Below, piece after piece: positions 23,303 to 33,173 of a stretch of DNA of 64,000 bases. How positions within the stretch are numbered: the first letter of the stretch is position 1; each line of letters opens with the position of its first letter. This DNA comes from Venturia oleaginea (lineage: Eukaryota > Ascomycota > Dothideomycetes > Venturiales > Venturiaceae), in NCBI GenBank assembly GCA_013176395.1, contig JABMLP010000011.1, positions 992,001-1,056,000 of the forward strand, given 5' to 3'. Below the pieces are notes generated by a model. The model ran no database searches. It was not told the origin of the DNA and worked only from the letters and a program-made list of their open reading frames with translations. The translations under genes were made by a program, and so were the position numbers.

Positions 23303-24185
23303 GATGAGCTGTTAATGGGAGGTTTAATAGTGAATCCTTCGGCTGGGGGTATGGCATTAGTTGGTGGTAATGTGAATGTATGCTCCATTTTACACGCCAC
23401 ACCTGCGTCTGTTAGACGGGTCGGGTTACTTAAAGTTGTGCCTGTATTTTTCCTTTGTCTATTAAGTAAGGCTGATTAGGTGTCAGCCTTGTTTTCTCAT
23501 CGCGAGAGCTTGGACCAGGATACCGATTGGCGAGCTTGAGAAAACATTGCGAGATCTTCCTCTTTCCACGTAAATCCACCCATACGTTCATCTCATCCAA
23601 ACGAAACATAGCTGACAGACCTCTTTACCTATTGCAACGGCTTGCATAGAATCTTTAGCGTAGCAACCGGCGCCTGTGATGGAAGACAGCGCGAAGGGAA
23701 CGCGTGCGTTGCATTTAAGGATATATAAGAGAATGGGATACCACGATACAGGAGGTTGAACAAGCGAGTGAGTTGGAAGGCAAGAGCTGGATCAAGGGCA
23801 ATGACTGGATTGGCGGAGAGGAAGCAGAGATGGATGGAGGAACAATCACCAGTCGAACCTTGGAGACGAGACGAGACGAAGACCAAAGCCAACAAGCCAC
23901 CTGTCGAGACGGGAGCTGAAATCGCTTCTTTATTACCCTCCACAGGTTCAGATAGGACTGGGATCTTGATTACAATCGTGAGCGGAATTTGGAAGTTCTG
24001 GTTAGTAGGAAAGTGGGCAGCATGCTGAACAGAACAGTCGGATCTTTTGGACCTCATGCATAATAGCATTTACGCACTACGCCAGGCAAATTCATTCTTT
24101 CACGACTGTTCTGGACGTTTTGGTGCCAACCTGGGCTCCACTCTTTGGTCAATCTTGGCCAACACGAACACGAAAGAGTTGAACA
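23303..24185. other. Intergenic stretch, nothing recognised
   Basis: Frames at 23629-24069 (minus) and 23756-24028 (plus) are antisense to each other and neither shows coding features. It is followed by the LINE-like insertion. Confidence 0.5.
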
Positions 24186-25171
24186 TAATTGGGACAGCTA
24201 GGCCTCCAAAGTCGAAATCTGAGCCTGTACGAGGCGGAGGCTACGAACCTATATCCATCTCGCCGCATCTCAGATGGAGGCTAGGGACGCAGAGCCGATC
24301 AGATCAATCGCGCGCTCGTGGTGGTGGTCGTCGCCCGCGAGAGGCCACGTCGCACACCACCGGGGCGCAGGTTTTACGACCAACACTGCCATAGCAATCG
24401 CATCAGGCCGGCGACACAAATACTTCTATCGATCCCGGGCCTACGTTTAGTAGGCCTACCTTTTTTCTCGTGGATACCTCGCAGCCGGCTTGCCGGCTCC
24501 TCGCATCATCGATCCCTCGTCGAAGCCAAACACATCTACGCGGTTACAGGTTTCTCCTGGTCCTCTCCTCACACTCGCTTTACCTCCTTCTCGATCGAAT
24601 CATCTCTCATGGACTCTAACAACGCGTTTAGTCCACCTACACCCCTCCTGCTACATAGCAGCCTGGAGAGCTAGCTCAGCTAGCAAGATGTCCTTCCTAC
24701 TAGGGGGCGTACCGCGCGGTTTAGGTACGCTGGAGCTCGAACGGAACCTGGCCTGGGCACCCAGGGTAACGACGCCTAATGAATCCCGCTGGAACTCATG
24801 GGCGGGAGGGGAGGGGCTGTGGCGAAGTAGTGACCCGACGCAGGCTCTACGCAGGTGGATCGAACACGTCACGAAGGCACTCAAACATAACTCGGGAGGT
24901 GGGGAACAAGCGAATCGACAATATACAGGCACACTTATATGGCAGCAGGCCATAGCTGAGGAAGCAGCGGTTGAACGGATACACAACATAGCATAGACGA
25001 ACGGTAGTCGAAGGCGACCCGCAAGGGTGCCGCCTCCTATCTGCAAGGCATTACCAAGGTTTTATTCCCCAGGGGGTTTTTCCTACGCTCGGAAACCTGT
25101 CTGCATAGATCTATATAGAGGTCTGCATCGGACGTTAAACAAGAAACAAATTAAATTAATTGGGACAGCTA
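24186..25171 (+). mobile_element. LINE-like (non-LTR) insertion with 15-bp target-site duplication
   Basis: The 15-base sequence TAATTGGGACAGCTA is repeated exactly at 24186-24200 and 25157-25171. The intervening 956 bases are visibly more GC-rich than the flanks and end in an A-rich tail (AAACAAGAAACAAATTAAAT). A direct duplication of this length plus an A-rich 3' end is the mark of target-primed insertion by a non-LTR element. An open frame through about 24490-24996 ends ...QQAIAEEAAVERIHNIA. It has no recognisable reverse transcriptase, so the copy is 5'-truncated, internally deleted or non-autonomous. Confidence 0.75.
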
Positions 25172-26447
25172 TACCTGGTGGATAGGCAGGATAGACAGAA
25201 TACGGTGTTAGTGATGAAGGATGCAAGAGTTTGTAAAAAGGGCTTGGTTTGCGGCTGATTTGCTTTCTGCATGGGAGACTCAGTTGGGATGTGTGTCCAT
25301 CAGGGTGTCAGCTTCCAAGCGTACCTGATCTTTACAGATATCGATGCTTTTGAGGTGTTCTTGGAAGCTGATAGCTCGACAGACTCTCATGTATTTACAG
25401 TGATTGGCGTATATTGGGAGTACTGTCGGGCATACAAACACACGGGATACAACTTTACGCCAATAGACGGTTGTATCGAAAAGGGGCTAACAGATCTGGG
25501 TAGGCAGTTTCGTCGTCTTGTTAGATGCCGTACATTTCCCACTAATCTTCGATCGGAACCATCTTGCCAAAGGGATACAAAAATCCTATCAAGCATAGAT
25601 CGAAGAGCTCAACACCCATTTCAGACGTGCACGAAGCAACTCTACACCCAAACACGAAATCAACAACAATTTCTGCGAACCACCCACCCACAACTCCCAC
25701 TCTCCCATTTTTTATCAGCCAAGTGCCCCTAAATCTTGATTTCAACTCCTCCGCCATCACCGTTCCTACCTTCGGTGCTTTTGTTCTGGCTTGGCTGCTT
25801 CTAGTACCATGATTGGTTGAGCGCAAATCTAGCCCATATCGTGGATGGCCACACGATTCGTGGCGGGAAATGAAAGCGCCAACTGCTCACACCAAACAAC
25901 TAGATTTCCTGATGACAACCATCATTTCACGGTATTTGACTGGCCATCACGTCGGGCTAAGAGAATTGATCACATTTCCAGTCCCCAGCAATCTTTTCGC
26001 CGATTCGAGAGTTCAAGGTTGGGTGAGTCTTGGGTGGTTTGGGTAGAAGTAAATGAGTGACCAGCCGAGTTTGTGAAATTGGCATCGTGAAATTTGTTAG
26101 TAGTATCGTTGGCGCCTTGCATATGGTGTGGCACGATGAGTATCCTGAGATAAGAGTACCTCTAGCGCCTCGCCATTCCAACGTCCCAACTCTTTCTGCA
26201 ACCACACACTCTTTTGAATTTCCATCGCTCAGTCGATAGCCACTCGTTCATTTCCGCTCTAAGAAGAAATCGGTCATCACGCCACTTCCTCGTTCATAAT
26301 CTCAAGCAGACTCGGGAGTCAACAAACGACGAGACGAGTATCTTACGTACGAACAAAGCGCTCCGAAACCTCGCGTGTGGGATCGTGTATATACTTCACC
26401 CTTACCTACACCAAACTCCCCCCCCATCAAACAACAAATCAAACGTC
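25172..26447. other. Intergenic stretch with a short inverted repeat
   Basis: A 153-codon frame at 25271-25732 starts with ATG but has no recognised domain and an uneven composition; it is not called. A 12-bp inverted repeat (TCAGCTTCCAAG / CTTGGAAGCTGA, about 25309 and 25362) lies at its start. Confidence 0.4.
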
Positions 26448-26657
26448 ATGCGCCTCATCCTCGCTCTCTCAACTCTCCTTATGATCACCCTCGCAACACC
26501 TCTCCTCCGGGCTTCAGCATCCGCATCAGCATCCGCATCGGCAGATATAATGATAGCACCCCTCAGCTCAGATGATAAAAACGCAGGTCCATATTCTTCA
26601 CCACGATTGATTATTCCGAGATTGGTTTGGCATCCCAAGAAAGCTGACGGATGGTAG
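26448..26657 (+). CDS. Candidate small secreted peptide with Ser-Ala repeat
   Basis: An ATG at 26448 opens a 69-residue frame with a convincing signal peptide (MRLILALSTLLMITLATP). It is followed by five Ala-Ser dipeptides encoded by imperfect GCATC(C/A) hexamer repeats, then a short tail ending PRLVWHPKKADGW. A TATA-like GTATATAC lies about 65 bases upstream. There are no Cys residues and no family is recognised. It could be a chance frame. The signal peptide and the upstream element are the only support. Confidence 0.4.
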   Translation: MRLILALSTLLMITLATPLLRASASASASASADIMIAPLSSDDKNAGPYSSPRLIIPRLVWHPKKADGW

Positions 26658-27272
26658 GTGTGGTGGAGAGTGAGATAAACAACGGGCTATGAAGGAGGGG
26701 CAGGGATGAGTGGTTCTTGGATAGGAGAAGGGCAATGTCAATGAAAATGAGTGAAGGGGGAGGGGAGGTAGAAGGAAGAGATGTGAAGACCGGGATGGTT
26801 TGCTGTACTCGATGTCGAGTCCAGAAGGGGGGTTTTGTGGATGGTTGTTGACAATAGTGGGAGATTTCGTTGGCGTGCTTGAGGCTTCGGATCGCCCGTA
26901 TATTTTTTCTTCTTGTTGTGCTTGATGCTGGTGTCGAGGATGGGTTTAGTTGGTGGATTGGATGATGCTAGATTTTATAGGAGACGATGCGATGCCTACG
27001 GGTGACCACGCTTGGTGGGGGGTTTGACGCTCTATATATCTCACGGTGAAATGGGGTGGTTATTGTTGATATTTGATAACGTGTAATCGATAATGTGTGG
27101 TTGGAAATGCCTGCGAGATGGCTTTTTTATCTCTAGACAGCATATTCTATCAAACCCTACCGTTAACATTGTATACCCTTCAATGTCGTTATGCATGTTC
27201 TCTCCACAACCCGACTCACAAACCTACGAGACCAGAGCACAGTACAAATTAATGAAAAGGATCGTGCATTCA
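26658..27272. other. Intergenic stretch, G-rich then AT-rich
   Basis: The first 400 bases are G-rich on this strand, without a frame worth calling. The stretch separates the tail ends of the small secreted peptide and the Tdp1 gene. Confidence 0.5.
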
Positions 27273-28989
27273 TCAGCGCTCCTGGAAGTACCATGGTTTC
27301 TTGCCTTCGTACGCTTTTGCCGGCGTCACGAAAGGGATATCCAACACACCTCTGAAAACAGTATCTAAGCTCTCCTCCAACACATTAACAGGTGGATTTG
27401 GCACAGAGATCAGAACACCACATTCCCAATTATTGCATGTGAGTTTCGGACCTTTGGTAGCCTTGTCCATCACGATTCTTCCCCACGCGCTTTCAGACAT
27501 ATTTGCGCTTCCGACGTATGCCCAGGCAACTGTTCCCTTACTCTCGTCCGACTTTTTTGACTTTCGTCCGCGAGCGAGCAAGATTTTGTTGTGGCTCAGC
27601 ATACCTTGACGCTTGGATTGATTATCGCGGAACATGGACTTTGGGAAGTCGGGCTTGTCGAAGTATCGCTTCTGTAGACAGATTGTACCGCCGTTGTCTG
27701 TACCACCGAGACTATTCGCTACGGTCTCGTGAAGCGGGAAGTAGATTCTGAAGTGTTGCTTAGATTTCGAATTTGGAATTTTCAGCTTGTCGCGGCCTTG
27801 GGCGATGATATCCCTACCACGAGCGGCTTCGAAGAGACTGTTTACAGGCAAATCCGTCAGACTACCGATTGAGGATGCGGCAAAATCAAGCTCGAGTGGA
27901 CCTTCGCAATCTAGGCCGAGATGCTTGACAGCTCTGCTGAGGCCCGGCAGACCGTTACGGCGCATGTCCTCGCCAAAATGAGAGCCAAATGTGGAATGGA
28001 CAAAGGCGAGATGCTTTGTGTTTGTGAAATCGAATTTAAGAACTCCTTGGCGAGCATTTTCTTGCACGCCCTTCTTTTCCAAGAAGTACATCAATTCCTT
28101 GCCAAAGAATGTAAGACCATCTTGGGAGGAAGCGCCATCTTTGCGACGTGGCAGGTCGATGATGAAGGCTGAGTTCTCCATGATTCCAGTTTCTCCCCAG
28201 TCATACGGCATAAGATTGGCTGTAGGGACCACAATGCGGAGAGAATCTGTGTAGAAAAGCAGCATCAATTTTGAGTGCATGCAGGTGTATTGTCCTTGCT
28301 GAGGTGGACAGCATGCTTTCAAGCCAACTTCTTCCGCGTCGTTTGTGAATTGTACCCTTTCTGCCTTGTTCTTAGCCTCCATCACGACGATCATTTTGGT
28401 AGCTTTCAAATTGATCTTGCTGAAGATCCAGTCTTGATCCCACTGAAAGGAGCTTAAGACAGCGATGTTCAGCTTGTCTTTCATCAGGACTTCTTCGATC
28501 TTGATATCGTCGTCTCTTGGGTGTAGTTTAGACCATGTTCGCTTTACTACTCCTTCTGGATATTGTAAGGTGGAGGGAGTCATAGGTGTTGTAGTTGCGC
28601 TGGTGTACGTCGTAGGCTTTTCGATTTTAGCCTTCTTGGATGCTGCTTGGGCTTCTCGTTCCATTCCAAGCGGAGAGACTGGCGCTGGTCTCTTTCGAGA
28701 TGTCAGTCGCGCAAGTCGTTCGGCTTCCATAGCTGCCCGGTTAAGCCCCATTATTCCGGTCCTTGCGGTGTTCGTGGTTGCGTTTGGTGCCGTATGCGCC
28801 GGCTTTGTCTTAGGCGCTTCAGTCTGTACGTTGTTAGCTGAGGACTCACGAGTATTTAGTGAGCTCGAAGACTACCTTACCATTGATGTCCATCGGCACG
28901 GCTGGCGAGGACGTTGCGCCGTCTTCCAGGGACATGGCAATCGCCCTTTTGAGATCCTCATCATCGCTTTCTGTCGATGAGCCCGACAT
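27273..28989 (-). CDS. TDP1: Tyrosyl-DNA phosphodiesterase 1
   Basis: Two exons (28989-28876 and 28823-27273) join in frame to 554 residues. The ATG at 28989 (MSGSSTESDDEDLKRAIAMSLED) is preferred over upstream in-frame ATGs because the leader they would add contains a poly-Thr stretch and lies in repeated DNA. The N-terminus has a ubiquitin-interacting-like motif (DEDLKRAIAMSLED), common in fungal Tdp1. Both HKD motifs of the phospholipase-D superfamily are present: MHSKLMLLFY with following VPTANL, and SHNKILLARG with GSANMSESAWG. Tdp1 hydrolyses the bond between topoisomerase I tyrosine and a DNA 3' end, clearing trapped topoisomerase in the nucleus. Catalytic His and Lys pairs are intact. 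The only intron uses a GTAGTC donor. Confidence 0.94.
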
Positions 28990-29424
28990 GGCCCCGTCTT
29001 CTGATGTTGGTGGTGTTGCTGTTATTGTTGTCGTTGTTGTTATCGAAACAACCAGGAATTGAAGCGCGCTTGCACGTGACGTCTCGAATTGGCCTTCGGC
29101 CATCATAGAGTATCCCATGTTGATATATAAACTAAAAATATAGAGTGACCTATACTACGTTACGCCCCAATATGGCCTTCGGCCATTAAATCAAACAATT
29201 CCATGCCGAAAAATAGAATCACTTAGTAAAAATCTATAGAGTATCCCACGTTAACATAAAAACTAAAATATACGATTACCATCCGCGGGCATTCAAGGGC
29301 TGACTTTTGTGGATAGGCTAGCAAAGTCAATCTATAAAGCCAGAGCGTAGGTAAAAAGAGTCTTAGAAACCAAACTACGGTTTCCACCTCAAGGTTCCTA
29401 TCTAAGTTCCTACTCGTCATTACC
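28990..29424. repeat. AT-rich repeats upstream of Tdp1
   Basis: A roughly 45-base AT-rich sequence starting TAGAGTATCCCA occurs at 29106 and again at 29237 with scattered differences. The palindrome TGGCCTTCGGCCA also occurs twice, near 29090 and 29173. This is probably remnant repeat DNA placed between the divergent starts of Tdp1 and the small secreted protein. Confidence 0.6.
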
Positions 29425-29852
29425 ATGAGATTCACAACCGTCCTCGTAACAGCTATCCTAGCCATTACAGCAACTTTAGGTCCTTTCACACATCAACATC
29501 CACCTTCGACCAGGAAGGAACTTGAAGTACCCTTTACATCGCTAGCAATTCTCCGTAAGACTATGTTGAGAATACCTCAAAACTCCTGCATAACCCCCTC
29601 CCCTTCCTTCCTTGGAATTACGAATAGACCCCTAACCCTTTGTCTCTCCAGGCGAAGAAGCGCTGCTACTCAGCTAATGACTGCTGCTACAACAACGAAC
29701 ATAGCTGCGTACACCAGGAAAACGATAATATTTGGTGTCTGGAGGAAGGCCCGTTATGCAATAAATTCCATACGAAGGACGGGAAACCTGTAACTTGCCC
29801 TCATGATGATTGCTGCAGAATTTCGATTTCGGGAGGTGGGCCTCGTCATTGA
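29425..29852 (+). CDS. Small cysteine-rich secreted protein, effector candidate
   Basis: Exon 1 starts at 29425 with a signal peptide (MRFTTVLVTAILAITATLG). Exon 2 starts after a clear pyrimidine-rich acceptor (CTCTCCAG, exon from 29652) and encodes AKKRCYSANDCCYNNEHS, then more Cys, with nine Cys in about 55 residues and a terminal CCRISISGGGPRH. The Cys spacing, with two adjacent pairs, suggests a knotted fold. The donor is unsure: frame continuity calls for a weak GTACCC at about 29527, while a better GTAAGA at 29555 would break the Cys-rich frame. No family is recognised. Secreted, small and Cys-rich is the usual profile of fungal effectors, but also of other extracellular peptides. Confidence 0.6.
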
Positions 29853-30150
29853 GGAGGGAGGGGTACGTAGAAGGTATTACTGTGTTTGTTTATGTATGGT
29901 CAGAGCTGACGATTTGTACTGGGTAGTGATGTGTATGGGTTTTTGGAGGAGGGAAAGGGGAAGGGGGTGGTTGATTGATTGATTGATTTTATCCTACTCG
30001 GTTGCAGCCGCTTAATCACGCAGCTATGTCCGGTTAGGAGGACTTCATCAGACAGCCGACACGTGATAGATTATATAATCCACCGCGCCCCACTTCGCCC
30101 CGTTCACTGAAACAAGACCAGCTGTCCCCTCGGTCCTCCCCCTTTTCCCC

Positions 30151-30196
30151 TAACCAGTATCTCCAGATGCCCGCGGGCTCTTGTAGATACTGGTTA
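30151..30196. repeat. 12-bp perfect inverted repeat (hairpin)
   Basis: TAACCAGTATCT at 30151 and AGATACTGGTTA ending at 30196 are exact reverse complements. The 22-base loop contains the palindrome GCCCGCGGGC. Its function is unknown. Confidence 0.8.
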
Positions 30197-30487
30197 CTCT
30201 GCTAGTATATCTGTGCTATGTAGACTCAAGAGGCAATGCCTCGTGTTTCGCTATCCTTCTACCTACAGTCTCCCTCTAGTGCTCAGCTTTGTCTATCTGT
30301 TTCGCCTTATCCCTCAAGGCCAATGGGTTCCCTAAGTATGTTTCTGCTTGTGAAAGTTGCCTTGCACCAGATTCCTATGCGGCGGTGTATTTGGTTGTGT
30401 GATGCTGGAGACAATAGTAACCATCGTAGTTGTGATTTCGCTGCTTGGGTGATACTCCGGGTATGCCCGTAGACGAGGCCGTCTGGT

Positions 30488-31193
30488 AGCTGCCGTATTG
30501 TATGGCGCTGATCGTGCTATAGACTTGCCATCTTATAGTCGGAGCCTACCTGCTGCTAGTCGCTCTCCCTGCTTGCTATATCGCGCTCCTACTCTTGCCA
30601 ATGCCATAACTGGGACGCAACAGTCTGGGGAGAGGCTCAAGGCTACGTCTGCTAGCTTACAGGGAGGAGATTTGCCGCCAATAGGCTCCTTCTATGCGTC
30701 CTTACTACTTACTGTGTCGCGCACCTACTCTTGCCAATGCCATAACTGGGACGCAACAGTTTGGGGAGAGGCTCAAGGCTCTGAACATCAGCTTGCAGCA
30801 GGACGGTTTGCGGAGACGATAGTAGATGAGGTTCTCTAGCAGCTGCCGTATCGCGTCGCACCGATTGTGTTGTACACCTGTCGTCTTATAGTCGGAGCCT
30901 ATCTGCTGCTAGTCGCTCTCCCTGCTTGCTATATCGCGCTCCTACTCTTGCCAATGCCATAACTGGGATACAACAGTCTGGGGAGAGGCTCAAGGTTACG
31001 TCTGCTAGCTTACAGGGAGGGGATTTGCCGCCAATAGGCTCCTTCTATGCGTCCTTACTACTTACTGTGTCGCGCACCTACTCTTGCCAATGCCATAATT
31101 GGGACGCAACAGTTTGGGGAGAGGCTCAAGGCTCTGGGCAACAGCTTGTAGCAGGACGGTTTGCCAAGACGTTGGGACAGGTTGTCTAGTCGT
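30488..31193 (+). repeat. Two tandem 353-bp repeat units, each with a duplicated core
   Basis: Sequence starting AGCTGCCGTAT at 30488 recurs at 30841 with the same order of features. Each unit contains two copies, 136 bases apart, of a core beginning CCTACTCTTGCCAATGCC, at 30588, 30724, 30941 and 31077. A decayed third unit may begin near 31194. Frames run through it on the plus strand but differ in ending and have no recognisable domain. The origin (satellite, transposon interior, or decayed gene) is not clear. Confidence 0.85.
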
Positions 31194-32770
31194 TGCAGTG
31201 GTGTGTGGTGCCGATTGTTGCACACTGGGCGTCTGGTGTTTGGGTTGTGTTGAAGGTATTGCCGTTCTAGCGGTGACTCGTCGACTCGGAGCGTTGCAGT
31301 GTCATCTGGGGTGATGGACTAGCCGGGAGATAGTGACTAGATGGTTGCTGTTGTCTTTGGTGGACGCATCGTTCGTGTAGCTTGCTCATGTATTCGTGTG
31401 CTTGCTATGCCGTGGCCGCGACGGCGACTCTAGAGGTATCTCATCGACGCTGAGGGACGCGCGATAGCCTCTAGAGGCCGGAGCGGCCACTGGCAGAGGT
31501 GTTTTGATGATCTTTAGATGATAATTCTGTAAATTCCAAAAATTGAGTTCTCGCTGTGTGTGCTGTTTTAAGGGGAAGGGGGTGGTAAAGAGAAAGCGGT
31601 CGATATGCAGTTTGTTACCCGACCACGTGACCCCGCTATACAAAATGCTATACAAAATTCTTGAGGCGATCAACCTTCTTGACCACGCCTTTTTCACATC
31701 AACACTTTCTGCCTCCGCCTCCAGACAACCTTCTCCGAGGCCATTTCATCAGCCAATTTCGATCCCAACTAATGCAAGCAGAGTTCCTACCCATCCTATT
31801 ACCAGCGAATATCTGAATAATGAAAGAGGTGTTCGTTCTCCCCCGCGAGGTTGTCCATGCACGGAGATGCCTTTCATCAGAACGTCTTTGAACTCGAGAT
31901 CATCATAGACAGATATCTGCCGTGTCACTGATTCAAAGAGAAGTACTGCTTTGAGACGTCGTTCACTACCACGAGTTTAAAAAGCTGCTACGAAAGTGAG
32001 TAGAAGCGATAGGTAGTGCATTAGAACAGCTTGGCTCCAGCCCCCACAACAGGCCTCGGTGAAGGAGATAGAAACATTCCACGGGCTGCAACACCAGACA
32101 TTACTCAAAGAATGACGCCTAGAAAAAGCACGGGGGGCGTCTCAACTGATGCGGTCGTTCCGTCTCCATCTCGGATGCTACTGAGCAGATACCGGTATTC
32201 CCACCTCAACATGTCCCAGAAGCAGCATCAAATTTCCGTTATCCCGAGACTGTCATCTACACAGTAAGAACATATCATCTACTTTGTTTCATTCGGCCCG
32301 GTTTTATCGCGTAAACTGGGAAGGCCTTTGTCGTCACTCATAGCTGTCAGCAAGTAACTTGAACGCAGCGCAACTCCACAATCTTTGATAGCTACTTTCG
32401 CAGGCAGTCGCTCCAACTTTGGAGCTTTTCGTTTCACAGCAGTCATAGCGGCCTATCAGGTTGGAGTGCATTCCCCTCTCCCGATCTACTTCACACAACT
32501 TCCGACGTTTGCAATTTGCAGTTTCGCTTAATCAATATAAACCCCACTTGCCGTGCGATCAACCTGCAAGTGCACAAAAGTATCACAAACAACAGCTATC
32601 CATGGGCAAATTATCGCGTCAGTCGCTAGTTGCGTCTTCGCGTCGGGGACTCGGCATCGCTGCTTGGGTAAATACACAGCCTTGGGTCGTACAAGCGTCC
32701 AAACCCTCGGGATCAGATTATACACTCGTTTGCTCTGTACGCTCGGCTACTTGCGATGATCGTGTTTAAG

Positions 32771-33173
32771 ATGATCACAGCCTTGATACTTAGTTCATTT
32801 GCAGTCATGTAGGACTTCCCGTTGATATAGTGTCAAAATGACTGACTGATACATCATTAGAACCACAGCGCAGCAGACCTGTGTCGTTTACCAATGGGAG
32901 TTCGCCCCCGATATCACCTCAATTGTTACACGAACCACCGTTCAGAAAGAGTTATACACCACCACTGTTCCAGCCCTGGTAAACACCCAGGTGGCTTTGA
33001 CAGCTGCCGCTCCGTACTGGGGTGCAACACGAACAACTACATGCGAAGGAACGACCGCTGTGCTCCAGCTTTACGTCAAAGCGACCAGTGGCATTGTGAC
33101 GAGGACTATCCTCGATGAGACGGTGTTGCCAGGAACTCAAACAATCACGTCACGTTCAACGAGTTGCTCGTAG
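32771..33173 (+). CDS. Small secreted Thr/Val-rich protein, two exons
   Basis: Exon 1 (32771-32808) is a 12-codon start encoding MITALILSSFAV. A 52-nt intron (GTAGGA...CATTAG, with CTGAC branch) leads to exon 2 (32861-33173), giving 116 residues. The signal peptide is followed by TTAQQTCVVYQWEFAPDITS and many Thr/Val-rich strands (IVTRTTVQKELYTTTVPA), ending STSCS. Three Cys are present. No family is recognised. The exact frame join, signal peptide and strand-forming pattern make it a believable gene; an extracellular beta-sheet protein or wall-associated protein is the best guess. Confidence 0.6.

Larger units (their letters stand above)
29853..32770. other. Repeat-rich non-coding region
   Basis: No gene was recognised. 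It contains a TTGA microsatellite near 29970, a 12-bp hairpin at 30151-30196, two 353-bp tandem units at 30488-31193 and inverted CTCTAGAGG motifs near 31427 and 31470. Frames at 31543-31908 and 32031-32267 have no domain or splicing support. Confidence 0.55.

Noticed and set aside
23629..24069. 146-codon minus-strand frame
   Set aside because: No domain, no signal peptide, and an equally long frame runs antisense to it.
25271..25732. 153-codon plus-strand frame with ATG
   Set aside because: Composition is irregular, no motif is visible and no homologous family is recognised.
26448..26657. Alpha-pheromone precursor to pair with the Ste2-type receptor
   Set aside because: It has a signal peptide but no repeated pheromone units and no Kex2-spaced copies.
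30488..31193. CRISPR-like array
   Set aside because: Units are 353 bp with no short repeat/unique spacer pattern, and the genome is eukaryotic.
29989..31500. A complete transposon spanning the repeat array
   Set aside because: I could not find matching ends or a target duplication, so only the internal repeats are annotated.
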